The notes below the pieces were generated by a model. The model was not told where the DNA came from, ran no database searches, and worked only from the letters and a program-made list of their open reading frames with translations. The translations under genes were made by a program, and so were the position numbers. Shown piece by piece: positions 43,409 to 51,605 of a stretch of 55,412 nucleotides of DNA (positions are counted from its first letter, which is position 1; every line of letters begins with the position of its first letter). The stretch comes from an uncultured Eubacteriales bacterium (GTDB taxonomy: Bacteria; Bacillota; Clostridia; Peptostreptococcales; Anaerovoracaceae), in the NCBI GenBank assembly GCA_902775345.1, contig CACYLW010000011.1, positions 1 through 55,412 on the forward strand, in the 5' to 3' direction.

Positions 43409-44590
43409 CTATTTAAACGTGACATTGATCACTGTAACTTCGCTGTCAGTTCCGAAACGGATCGGCGGGCCGTAATAACCGACTCCGGCAGTTACGACCG
43501 TTGTTGCTCCATACAGTTCTTTCACTCCGTATGCATTTTCGTTAAAGAACGGAACGACGAGATTTCCCGGGAATATCTGACCGTTATGCGTGTGTCCGCA
43601 GAGGATCAGATCCGCTCCGTTTTCAGCCAGGTTTTCGAAATCTATCGGCTCATGCTGAAGAACAACGATCGGCTTTGACTTGTCTGCATCCTTTAAAAGC
43701 ACATCTGCGCTCAGCCTGTCGGCAGTACCGTCGCCGGCCTTTTCTCCGTCGATCCTTCCGGAAAGAGTGAACAGTCCGTCACCGATCTCAACATTTTCAT
43801 CGTACAGCACTCTGAATCCCGAATCGGCAAAGAACTTCTCCATGTCAGGAGTTCTGAACGCTTCGGAAATAGGTGAGATGGAAAAACCGCCGATAAGATT
43901 TTCATCCACGTCATGATTTCCGCACACAGCGTAAACTCCGTACTTCGCATGCATCCTGCTGAGAGCGGCTGAGTATTTCTCAGGATCCCTTAAACCGTCA
44001 AAGTTGCTTGTGAAAATATCGCCTGCGATAACAACGATGTCAGGATCGCACTCATTTGTCAGCTCAACCATTTTCTCCGTAGCCTTTACGTCTGAATTGA
44101 CGCTGAGATGCAGATCCGCAAGCAGGACTATTTTTACCTTTTCACCCTTAGCAGCCTCATTTGCCAGTTCAACATCATAGTTGACGAGTTTTGGCTGCTG
44201 AGCGTGAACGAGGCCGTATGCCAGTATGATGAACGCCGCAATGAAAGCGAACTGGAACGCCTTCCCCACAAGCGACTTATCGTCTCTATTCTTTTTCTTA
44301 ATGATGATCTGGCAGGCAGGGAAAAGCAGCAGGACAAAGATGGAATAAAACATGAAGAAGCCGAGCCAGACATTACCCAGTCCCATGCAGAGGAACTTGA
44401 ACTGCGATTTAGGAAGATATGCGCCCAGCACAGGAACGGCTGCCAGAAGCACATAAATGATGATCCTGATCACTCTGGTCTTGCTTCCGATCCTGCTGAA
44501 TCTCCTGCTGTTTTTAACGGAATATTCCGTTAGAACGGAAACCACAGCCTGGGCCAGAACATAAAGAACGAGAAAAATTTTACCAAACAT
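43409..44590 (-). CDS. Membrane-anchored metallophosphoesterase
   Basis: A 393-aa calcineurin-like phosphoesterase. Four N-terminal membrane helices (about 4-22, 42-60, 70-94 and 108-128) precede the catalytic domain. Metal-binding motifs are in order: LADLHL, VIAGDIF, VCGNHD, LQHEP and CGHTHNGQ. The family acts on phosphodiesters and phosphomonoesters; related YkuE/LpxH-type proteins work at the membrane surface. GGAG precedes the ATG. A -10 TGCTATAAT (44687-44692) upstream suggests it begins a transcript. It lies next to GDPD and beta-helix genes, which supports a role in phospho-glycan or phospholipid-derived substrates, but this is inference. Confidence 0.92.
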   Translation of the reverse strand: MFGKIFLVLYVLAQAVVSVLTEYSVKNSRRFSRIGSKTRVIRIIIYVLLAAVPVLGAYLPKSQFKFLCMGLGNVWLGFFMFYSIFVLLLFPACQIIIKKKNRDDKSLVGKAFQFAFIAAFIILAYGLVHAQQPKLVNYDVELANEAAKGEKVKIVLLADLHLSVNSDVKATEKMVELTNECDPDIVVIAGDIFTSNFDGLRDPEKYSAALSRMHAKYGVYAVCGNHDVDENLIGGFSISPISEAFRTPDMEKFFADSGFRVLYDENVEIGDGLFTLSGRIDGEKAGDGTADRLSADVLLKDADKSKPIVVLQHEPIDFENLAENGADLILCGHTHNGQIFPGNLVVPFFNENAYGVKELYGATTVVTAGVGYYGPPIRFGTDSEVTVINVTFK

Positions 44591-44683
44591 ACTTACTCCA
44601 AAAATTTACAGTATCTTATTGAAAAAATGGTGGCCGGCGTTTGCGGTGTACTGCACAAACAATCAGCCCCCAATGGTAGCAAA

Positions 44684-44695
44684 AAAATTATAGCA
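44684..44695 (-). promoter_or_regulatory. Promoter of the metallophosphoesterase operon
   Basis: Minus strand extended -10 TGCTATAAT (TATAAT at 44687-44692) with no good -35. The leader is about 95 nt, in a 124-bp gap that holds no gene. Confidence 0.5.
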
Positions 44696-44714
44696 TATAC
44701 CGGGTTAAGTTCGT

Positions 44715-46406
44715 TTACCTAATCGTCGACCCTCTTTTGAGTTCAAGAAGCATGCATTGCCAGGCCTGCAGCTGTAAACGGCCGTGACGGGTCGTATTGC
44801 ATGGATCCATATTGTCAAGAAGGACCCTGTATTCACAGCCGGTATCGATCTCTTCAGATTCTGACTTGAGGTTTGCCAGGATCAGCAGGACCCGGTCGGC
44901 TGTGCGGTAATATGCCAGCAGCCCTTTACGGTCTTCATACGCCGGTTCAAATTCCCCCCATACCAGGGTCTCGCGGTATTCCGGGGAATTTCTCAGGGCG
45001 ATCAGCTGTCTGTAAAAACTGTAAACGGAATCCGGACGTTCAGTCTGCTCATTCACATTTATCAGTTTATGATCCGGATTGACCGGAAGCCATGGTTCCG
45101 CCTCGCTGAAGCCTGCATTATGACCGGCACTCCACTGCATCGGCGTTCTGGCATTATCTCTTGAATACAGACTCACCACTTTCAGAGCTTCCTCTTCACT
45201 CAGCCCCGCTTCAACAGACACACGGTACTCATCAATGGAGCCGATATCATCGAATTCATCAGGTGAGCTGAACACGGTGTTTTCCATGCCTATCTCCTGC
45301 CCCTGATAAATAAAAGGCAGACCTCTGAGCATGAAGTATGCCAGAGCCAGACACTTTTTGCCTTCTTCCGTCCTGCCGGATTCAGGAAGGTAATAGCTTG
45401 CCGCCCGCGGCCTGTCATGGTTTTCGATCACATTTGAGAAAAAACCCGTATCTCCTATTCTTTTCTGTGCGGCAAATACGCAGCGTTTATAATCATCAAC
45501 ACCGATCCTCCTGTGGGCATAACAGCCGAGGCGGCTCTGCCCCTCCACGACATGCGAGAAGTCGAACATAGAAGAGAAGTATCCGTTTTCTCCTATGAAA
45601 TCCTCCAGTTCGTCATACTTCTCATTGAACACTTCGCCTATAGTAAGTGCTTTATATGGTGCAAAGGCCACGTCTCTCATTTCACCGAGGAATTCTCCGA
45701 TACCCTCTGCATTCTCAAGCATTGCGCTTATATCGCACAGGCCGTCTTCTCTTCCGGCTGCATAATTCCTGAAAGGAAGCGCCTTTTTGATGTCGATTAT
45801 GGCATCGATCCTGAACCCTGCAATGCCTTTTTCCATCCACCACTTTATGATGTTATACACTTCTTCGCGCACTTCAGGGTTTTCCCAGTTCAGATCAGGC
45901 TGCTTTTTATGGAACAGATGGAGATAGCACTTGTCCGGATGTCCCGGAAGCGGTTCCCATACAGACCCGCCGAAAGCAGACCGCCAGTTGCACGGTACTC
46001 CGCCAGACGGATCCCTGTCTTCGATGTAGAAGTACTTTCCGTATCTGCCGTCAGGATCCTCACATGCCTTTCTGAACCACTCATGCTCGTCCGAGCAGTG
46101 ATTCACCACCAGATCCATCAGTATGTACATGCCACGCCCGCGGGCCTCCCTGATCAGCTGATCCATGTCGTCCATGGTGCCGAATCTCGGGTCCACGTTA
46201 TAGTAATCGGAAATATCGTAGCCCTGGTCGGCCCACGGAGACGGATAACACGGCGAGATCCATATTATGTCAACGCCAAGCGACTTCAGATAATCAAGCC
46301 GGGAAATGATGCCCTGTATGTCTCCGATACCATCCCCGTTTGAATCGCAGTAACTTTTCGGATATATCTGATATGCTGTTTTGTCGTGCCACCACTTCTT
46401 TGTCAT
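44715..46406 (-). CDS. GH13 alpha-glucosidase
   Basis: A 563-aa cytoplasmic enzyme of the oligo-1,6-glucosidase/alpha-glucosidase group. The nucleophile is Asp201 (GFRIDAI), the acid/base Glu258 (LTIGEVF) and the third carboxylate Asp331 (NVIENHD). Conserved region I is DLVVNHCSDEHEW and the N-terminal segment is WWHDKTAYQIYPKSY. The residue after the nucleophile is Ala; by family rules, alpha-1,6-specific members usually have Val and alpha-1,4-preferring ones Thr or Ala, so maltose-type activity is likely. The start overlaps the HAD gene's end by 4 bp (ATGA). There is no signal peptide. Confidence 0.94.
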   Translation of the reverse strand: MTKKWWHDKTAYQIYPKSYCDSNGDGIGDIQGIISRLDYLKSLGVDIIWISPCYPSPWADQGYDISDYYNVDPRFGTMDDMDQLIREARGRGMYILMDLVVNHCSDEHEWFRKACEDPDGRYGKYFYIEDRDPSGGVPCNWRSAFGGSVWEPLPGHPDKCYLHLFHKKQPDLNWENPEVREEVYNIIKWWMEKGIAGFRIDAIIDIKKALPFRNYAAGREDGLCDISAMLENAEGIGEFLGEMRDVAFAPYKALTIGEVFNEKYDELEDFIGENGYFSSMFDFSHVVEGQSRLGCYAHRRIGVDDYKRCVFAAQKRIGDTGFFSNVIENHDRPRAASYYLPESGRTEEGKKCLALAYFMLRGLPFIYQGQEIGMENTVFSSPDEFDDIGSIDEYRVSVEAGLSEEEALKVVSLYSRDNARTPMQWSAGHNAGFSEAEPWLPVNPDHKLINVNEQTERPDSVYSFYRQLIALRNSPEYRETLVWGEFEPAYEDRKGLLAYYRTADRVLLILANLKSESEEIDTGCEYRVLLDNMDPCNTTRHGRLQLQAWQCMLLELKRGSTIR

Positions 46407-47059
46407 TTTGCTTCCTTCTGAATGTTAATAAGATCTGATGGTGCTGCCAGTAAGTAATCAGCGCCCGCATTCATCAGTTCATCTTTGCTTCCGTATCCCC
46501 ACAGCACTCCCGCACAGTGAAGACTGTTCGCTTTCGCCCCGTCAATATCCTGATCACGGTCTCCGACCATCAGAACAGACTCCATATCTATATCTCCCAA
46601 CTCATCAATAAGATGCCTGATAACATCTGCTTTTCTGCTGATGCGTCCATCCATCGTTGCTGCTCCGATATAGTCAAAGTACTGATAAAGGCCGAAATGC
46701 TCGAGTATCTGAACCGAAAATTCATACGGCTTGGATGTGGAAAGCGCAATTACCGCATTACCGGCCTTCAGCTCTCCGAGCATCTCCGGTATTCCTTTAT
46801 ATACCTTGTTTTCAAAGATCCCGTCTGCGCGGAAATACTCTCTGTAATACTCAACGGCCTGAAGCGCCTGCTCTTCAGTAAAGTCAAAGTACTTTCTGAA
46901 TGAGTCTGTAAGCGGCGGGCCGATAAACGGATAAAGCTCGCTTCTGTCGGATACATGGATGCCGAACTTTTCCAGCGCATGCATGACAGAATTGGTTATT
47001 CCGATGCCCGGATCCGTCAGAGTTCCGTCAAGATCAAATAAATAATACTTGTATTCCAT
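46403..47059 (-). CDS. HAD-superfamily phosphatase (Gph/PgmB-like)
   Basis: A 218-aa cytoplasmic enzyme of HAD subfamily IA. Motif I is FDLDGTLTD (about 8-16), motif II ALSTSKP, and motif III/IV Lys plus MVGDRDQDIDGAK. A helical cap lies between residues 20 and 90. It may dephosphorylate phosphoglycolate, a sugar phosphate or a nucleotide; Gph/PpaX-like is the closest general match. It overlaps the GH13 gene by 4 bp and follows the 159-aa membrane protein after 5 bp. Coupling to an alpha-glucosidase suggests a sugar-phosphate substrate, a hypothesis only. Confidence 0.9.
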   Translation of the reverse strand: MEYKYYLFDLDGTLTDPGIGITNSVMHALEKFGIHVSDRSELYPFIGPPLTDSFRKYFDFTEEQALQAVEYYREYFRADGIFENKVYKGIPEMLGELKAGNAVIALSTSKPYEFSVQILEHFGLYQYFDYIGAATMDGRISRKADVIRHLIDELGDIDMESVLMVGDRDQDIDGAKANSLHCAGVLWGYGSKDELMNAGADYLLAAPSDLINIQKEAK

Positions 47060-47064
47060 TATCT

Positions 47065-47544
47065 CTATCCCGCCTCCTTTACTTCCAGTCTGATATCGCT
47101 GATAGGCTTCAGCAGCTTTTTCAGGTTTTTGATGTCGTGATTGAACGTAGTTTCTATCGTGACGGCATCTTTGATGCCCATTGTACCCAGAAGCGAAATG
47201 ATCGTCAGAAACAGCTCATCCATGTATGCTGCAAGCATTATGCCGAGGGCACAGAATAAGACGCCGAGAATACCTTCCCATATCATTCTGCGGTTGTTCC
47301 TGGCGATCTGCCTGTCAAACTCCGCAATATCTCTTTCAACAGCATCATGAAGGACGCTCCGGAACCTGTCCGCATCTATCGGGTTTTCCGTAATGATCTG
47401 AAGAGTGTCATGAGCGTGTTTCGAGGCCTCAAGCGGCGAACAATACGATTTCAGATAGTGATAAACTCCCTCATTTATCCTCGTCCGGGAAGGATCATAT
47501 GGATTGTACAAATCGGATTCATTTTTTACCAGCAATTGGATCAT
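47065..47544 (-). CDS. Uncharacterised small membrane protein
   Basis: A 159-aa protein of unknown function. A soluble N-terminal part (1-85) with many acidic and basic residues is followed by one hairpin of two membrane helices (about 87-105 and 109-128) and a 30-residue C-terminal helix. GGAGCC precedes the ATG. It ends 5 bp before the HAD phosphatase, so it shares that transcript. I do not recognise a named family. Confidence 0.7.
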   Translation of the reverse strand: MIQLLVKNESDLYNPYDPSRTRINEGVYHYLKSYCSPLEASKHAHDTLQIITENPIDADRFRSVLHDAVERDIAEFDRQIARNNRRMIWEGILGVLFCALGIMLAAYMDELFLTIISLLGTMGIKDAVTIETTFNHDIKNLKKLLKPISDIRLEVKEAG

Positions 47545-47605
47545 TGTTATTCAGGCTCCTTTCTTTCTCCCATATTATTGATCTCTTTTGTCCCGTCCGT
47601 CTTTA

Positions 47606-48721
47606 TCATAACAATTCACGTATCAGGTCAGCTCCGCCGGGTGCTATGCACGGTATCGTTTTGCCTAAAACGCGCACATCTTCAAAAAAGCCTTCGTCCA
47701 GCAGGAGCCGCTTCCCGTCGGTCGCAGTGAGCACTGCAGATCCGTCCGGCTCAAACAGGCACGGAAATATCCTGAGTTCACCGTATTTCTCGCTGTAATA
47801 GCTCCTGACACCATCCGCGTATCTGTGTTTCGCCTCATATCGCGCGTGCTTTATCCACGCGAGAAACTCATCGACATGGTCGATATCATAAGCAAGGTCT
47901 ATTCGCTTATAAGAATAATGCTTGTCGCCTCTTATCAGGCCGAGAGCCCACCTTCCGCACACCCAGAATGAGACCTTCATGCTTTTTGAATCGTTCAGCA
48001 TGCTGAAAAGGTCGTACCAGGTGACTACTTCCTTGCGGCTCGTACTGTACACGGATATGCACAGCATCAGAAACGCCGCAGTATAAATGGTAGTCGTTAC
48101 GAAATAAGTATACTTGTTGTTGGAAAGCGAGACCCGCAGAAGGCCGGTGATATCCGAGATAGCGAACACGATGCCTGCCAGGCAGAAAAACCGGTTCGAC
48201 AGGGAAAGCACCATTGTCGCAGTGACAATAACGGCATATAACGACCCTACTATAATGAGCCTCATGTCTTTCACGAAACACATGAGCAGCGTTATCGCCG
48301 CCAGGGCGCACAGTATCAGCGTTATGTTCTGCCATCTGTGAATGTATGTAGTCTCAAGTATGGCCCACATCATGAACAGATGACCAACGCAATACAGCAC
48401 AGCTCCCACGGGATACGAGAACATGACCGCGATGTCGCCGAGCGTGTACCAGATCAGCGTCCACATGAGGATCCTGTTTCTTTTTGTCGGATAGTACTTC
48501 GTCCCGAGCATGGCTGCCGCGATCCAGAATATATCCGTTCCGGTCTTCAGGAAGATCCTCAGCGTACGGTATGCTCTTTCCGGAGAAGAGAGCAGTATAA
48601 CGCTGTTTATGATGAACAGCAGCATTCCTATGGCAAACAGGGCTTCAGTTACATGTGCCGCAGACCGATTCCCATCAAAATGAACTCTCAGTTTATCAGT
48701 GATCTTTCCGCTTTTCTGCAT
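47606..48721 (-). CDS. YhhN-like membrane protein with C-terminal extension
   Basis: A 371-aa protein. The first 220 residues contain seven or eight membrane helices with the YhhN/TMEM86-like pattern: KTGTDIFWIAAAML, TLGDIAVMFSYPVGAV and CVGHLFMMWAI. YhhN/TMEM86 members include lysoplasmalogenases, which cleave vinyl-ether lipids. Clostridia make plasmalogens anaerobically, so such an enzyme would make sense. The last 140 residues form a soluble domain, from about KVSFWVCGRWALGL to the C-terminus, which I cannot name. The gene has a promoter and a palindrome (48742-48815) and probably begins its own transcript. Confidence 0.65.
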   Translation of the reverse strand: MQKSGKITDKLRVHFDGNRSAAHVTEALFAIGMLLFIINSVILLSSPERAYRTLRIFLKTGTDIFWIAAAMLGTKYYPTKRNRILMWTLIWYTLGDIAVMFSYPVGAVLYCVGHLFMMWAILETTYIHRWQNITLILCALAAITLLMCFVKDMRLIIVGSLYAVIVTATMVLSLSNRFFCLAGIVFAISDITGLLRVSLSNNKYTYFVTTTIYTAAFLMLCISVYSTSRKEVVTWYDLFSMLNDSKSMKVSFWVCGRWALGLIRGDKHYSYKRIDLAYDIDHVDEFLAWIKHARYEAKHRYADGVRSYYSEKYGELRIFPCLFEPDGSAVLTATDGKRLLLDEGFFEDVRVLGKTIPCIAPGGADLIRELL

Positions 48722-48741
48722 GAATAAACGGCTCCACCATT

Positions 48742-48815
48742 ATGTGATATCACATTACCGCTGTCTCGTTTTTAAAAGCTGTAATTATATTACACCAGTA
48801 CCGAACAGCCGACAA
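48742..48815 (-). promoter_or_regulatory. Promoter and palindrome upstream of the YhhN-like gene
   Basis: Minus strand -35 TTGTCG (48810-48815), 17-nt spacer, -10 TAATAT (48787-48792). Downstream, between the start site and the gene, is the perfect 14-bp palindrome ATGTGATATCACAT (48742-48755). Its core TGATATCA is the same as in the operator repeats at 30776-30797. Confidence 0.6.
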
Positions 48816-48845
48816 TTGTGTGTTTGGGCAGATTTGCCGGACTTC

Positions 48846-48866
48846 AAAAGCCCCCTTCCGGGGGCT
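48846..48866 (-). terminator. Terminator of the two-component operon
   Basis: Minus strand: AGCCCCCGGAAGGGGGCT then TTTT, 45 nt after the kinase stop. Confidence 0.85.
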
Positions 48867-48911
48867 CATCGCGGACTGTGTTCCGTAATGTGTTTTTTAT
48901 GGTTTCTCCAA

Positions 48912-50267
48912 TTATTGGCCAGCTTCCTCAAGCGGAATGCGCAGCGAGAATGAGCTTCCCTTCCCAGGGGCACTCTTTACCGACACACTCCCACCGTGGA
49001 ACTCAGCGATCTCTTTTACCATGGACAGGCCCAGACCGCTGCTGCCGTTTTCACCCCGCGAAGGATCAGCCTGCCAGAACCGCTGCCAAATCCTGTCCTG
49101 ATCTTCCGGAGCAATGCCTATCCCATTGTCCTCTACGCTCATGACGGCCATTTTCCCGTCACGCCCGAGCGACAGCTTTACAAATCCGTTTTCACTTCCG
49201 TATTTATATGCGTTCTGCAGAAGGTTATATATTGCACGCGAGATGAGCGACGCGTTGAAGCTGCATGTGATCCCGTCTTCAATATCCGTTTCGAGCCGTA
49301 TCCCACGGTCATCCTGAGGGACGAAGCCCTCTGCCGTCAGGCTTACGAACTCGCTGAAATCACCTTCTCTCAGAGGGTATTTCTCCGTGCCCTGCTGCAG
49401 CCTCGTGATTCCCAGAAGTTCCTCTATGAGAGCAGACATGCGCTGTCCCTGCGCCTCTATATGTCCGATCGACTCGAGGTATTCTTCAGTTGTCCGGTCC
49501 TTGCGTTTCGCGTGATCGCACTCAGCCAGTATCACGGATGTAGGTGTCCTGAGCTCATGCGATGCATCGGAAGTGAACTGGCGCTCGGCTTCAAACAACT
49601 TCTCGAGCCGCTCAAACATCCTGTCGAACGACCCCGCAAGCTGCCTCATCTCCTTTGGGCCTCTTTTCAGGTTTATCCTGTCTGTCAGATCGTCAGCGTC
49701 ATTGATCGAATTGGCGGTTTCGACTATCTTCTCGATCGGCCTGAATGTGCGTGATGATATCCAGAGCGCACCCAGGAACGTGATGATCAGTATCGCCGGG
49801 AGCAATATCACGGTGAGTCTCAGTATTATTGCAGTGATCCCCTGGTGACTGTCAGTCATGGTCACCCCTCTTATCCAGAGCCCCGAGACCTCCATGTCCA
49901 CATAAGTATCATACAGGTAGAATTCACGCCCGCCGGATTCAACGGTCCTTATTTGATTTGCGACGAACGGCTCAGAGGAAAAGTCCATGTCCTCCTTGTC
50001 TGCCGAAAGCAGCAGTTCACCGTTATTGTTATAAAAAGAGCAGTAAACACCGCGCTTATAAACCGACAGGTCATCCCATTCAAAGGTCCCACGGTCAAAT
50101 TCGACATCGTTCGCATTGTCTATTACGACATCAACAAGATATGCCGCCGGATCCTCCGGCAGGCTGTGTCTGTTTATGACCAGCACAAACACAAGTACCA
50201 TAACCGATACCAGCAGCACCATAAATGTGACCCACAGGGCCAGTCTGAGTTTCGCAGACATTTTCAA
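48912..50267 (-). CDS. Sensor histidine kinase (OmpR-partner type)
   Basis: A 451-aa membrane kinase. TM1 lies at about 9-31, an extracytoplasmic domain of about 125 residues follows, TM2 is at about 155-175, and HAMP spans about 180-230. The H-box is FTSDASHELRTPTSVI. The HATPase has the N box, DNGIGIAPED and GLGLSMV. Its start overlaps the regulator's end by 4 bp (the -strand stop and start share ATGA), so it is co-translated with the OmpR regulator. The stimulus is unknown, but the short extracytoplasmic loop is typical of envelope-stress or ligand sensors. The operon terminates at 48846-48866. Confidence 0.94.
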   Translation of the reverse strand: MKMSAKLRLALWVTFMVLLVSVMVLVFVLVINRHSLPEDPAAYLVDVVIDNANDVEFDRGTFEWDDLSVYKRGVYCSFYNNNGELLLSADKEDMDFSSEPFVANQIRTVESGGREFYLYDTYVDMEVSGLWIRGVTMTDSHQGITAIILRLTVILLPAILIITFLGALWISSRTFRPIEKIVETANSINDADDLTDRINLKRGPKEMRQLAGSFDRMFERLEKLFEAERQFTSDASHELRTPTSVILAECDHAKRKDRTTEEYLESIGHIEAQGQRMSALIEELLGITRLQQGTEKYPLREGDFSEFVSLTAEGFVPQDDRGIRLETDIEDGITCSFNASLISRAIYNLLQNAYKYGSENGFVKLSLGRDGKMAVMSVEDNGIGIAPEDQDRIWQRFWQADPSRGENGSSGLGLSMVKEIAEFHGGSVSVKSAPGKGSSFSLRIPLEEAGQ

Positions 50268-50938
50268 TCATCCTCCCTGAGGACCCAGCCGGTCCCCCTC
50301 ACCGTGTGGATGAGCTTTTTGTCAAAGCCTTTATCTATCTTGCGGCGCAGGTAGCCGATGTATACATCGACCACGTTCGTTCCGCCTTCATAGTCGAAAT
50401 TCCAGAGATTGTCTTCTATCATCTCGCGCGAGAGCACCACTCCGCGGTTGCGTATCATGTATTCGAGCAGGGCGAATTCCTTCGATGTAAGTTCGATGGT
50501 CTCGCCAGCGCGGACTACGGTCCTGGCAGAAGTGTCGACCGTCAGATCCGCTATGGAGTACTCATCAGTCCTGTTTCCGGTGTACTTGCGCGCCATAACC
50601 TTTACTACGGCGCGGAGCTCATCAAAGCTGAACGGCTTGGTAAGATAGTAGTCGCCGCCGGCGCCAAGTCCCGTCACCTTGTCGGCTATGCTGTCCCTTG
50701 CGGTCAGAAACAGTACCGGTGACACGCAGCCCTCAGACCTTAACTTCTCAACCACGGCAAAGCCGTCCATCTTCGGCAGGTTCACGTCGAGTATTATCAC
50801 GTCGTAATCCACTGCCAGAGCGTAGTCCAGAGCTTCCCGCCCGTCATAGCAGCTGTCGACGCTGTACTTTTCATCTTTCATCGCCTCGCTGATAAGGCGG
50901 TTCATGTTTTTCTCGTCTTCTACTACAAGGATCCTCAT
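50264..50938 (-). CDS. OmpR-family response regulator
   Basis: A 224-aa regulator. The receiver has Asp8/Asp51 (IILDVNLPKMDG) and Lys in YYLTKPFSFDEL. The winged helix (about 125-224) ends KLIHTVRGTGWVLRED. It pairs with the kinase directly downstream. The upstream promoter (51023-51051) and three AGAATTAT-type boxes between it and the divergent 92-aa gene are likely autoregulatory and target sites. The start is ATG with a weak ribosome site. Confidence 0.94.
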   Translation of the reverse strand: MRILVVEDEKNMNRLISEAMKDEKYSVDSCYDGREALDYALAVDYDVIILDVNLPKMDGFAVVEKLRSEGCVSPVLFLTARDSIADKVTGLGAGGDYYLTKPFSFDELRAVVKVMARKYTGNRTDEYSIADLTVDTSARTVVRAGETIELTSKEFALLEYMIRNRGVVLSREMIEDNLWNFDYEGGTNVVDVYIGYLRRKIDKGFDKKLIHTVRGTGWVLREDD

Positions 50939-51012
50939 GTTACATGGCCCTCTCTCCGTATTGCACAGAACTCATCGGCAGGGAAGCATCGCGCCTCCCT
51001 TCGGCTGCAAAA

Positions 51013-51109
51013 ATAATTCTACCTTATAATTCTAAGAATTCAATTAGACAAGCGGAGTTTATCAGGTCGCAAAAAAATATTCTGAAAATAATCAGTTTCT
51101 AATAATTCT
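51013..51109. promoter_or_regulatory. Three ATAATTCT boxes between divergent genes (candidate regulator sites)
   Basis: Exact copies lie at 51013-51020, 51026-51033 (13 bp apart) and 51102-51109. The second overlaps the -10 of the minus-strand operon. The third sits where the -35 of a plus-strand promoter would be, 15 bp before a -10 TATACT (51125-51130) of the 92-aa gene, which has no -35 of its own. Confidence 0.45.
51023..51051 (-). promoter_or_regulatory. Promoter of the two-component operon
   Basis: Minus strand -35 TTGTCT (51046-51051), 17-nt spacer, -10 TATAAG (51023-51028). The EcoRI-type palindrome GAATTC lies in the spacer. Confidence 0.65.
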
Positions 51110-51220
51110 CTTAATTTTGGGTCATATACTACAACCATCAGATGAAAACAGAGCACCGGAAAACGAAGACCGGTCCTTACAGAATAAAATTGGTACTCAT
51201 GAATAAAGGAGGAAAAGAAA

Positions 51221-51499
51221 ATGACAAACAGCTTCACAACGATCTATACAATCATCACAAAGGCAGCCGCTGAGGCAGGTATCAGGGACAACGAGAATTA
51301 CAAGGTAAGGATAATCAGCAGGGACAGCGACATGCTCGAGTTTGAGCTGGAAACAGAATGGAACGTAACCACCTGCTACGCAGACATGGAGTCCACACAG
51401 ATCCTCGGCCTCATGACTGAAGCAAAGCCGATCGAAACGCTCCTTGAAGACATCACCATCACAAGAGGCAGAGCAAACAGCCCTCTCAAAGCAGCATAA
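51221..51499 (+). CDS. Uncharacterised 92-aa protein, probable target of the adjacent two-component system
   Basis: A small acidic soluble protein of unknown function. It has no signal peptide or membrane helix. The pattern suggests an N-terminal helix (about 5-20) and then alternating beta strands with YKVRIISRDSDMLEFELET and VTTCYADMES. AGGAGG precedes the ATG by 8 nt. It is divergent from a response-regulator operon, and its promoter lacks a -35 but carries a copy of the shared box there, so activation by that regulator is plausible. It is monocistronic with a strong terminator. No family was recognised. Confidence 0.75.
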   Translation: MTNSFTTIYTIITKAAAEAGIRDNENYKVRIISRDSDMLEFELETEWNVTTCYADMESTQILGLMTEAKPIETLLEDITITRGRANSPLKAA

Positions 51500-51527
51500 A
51501 GGCCCTCACCACAGTCACGCATAACGG

Positions 51528-51568
51528 AAGATCCCTGCCGCAGGCAACTGCCCGGCAGGGATCTTTCG
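51528..51568. terminator. Bidirectional terminator
   Basis: AAGATCCCTGCCG and its exact complement CGGCAGGGATCTT enclose a 12-nt loop. T-runs are modest on both sides. It serves the 92-aa gene and trpB2. Confidence 0.75.
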
Positions 51569-51605
51569 TTTCCGGTTCTGCTTTTCTCCGTCTATTGTTC
51601 CGCTT

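Noticed and set aside
48742-48755. CRP-type binding site (TGTGA/TCACA)
   Set aside because: The half-sites are only 2 bp apart instead of 6, so it is not a CRP site.
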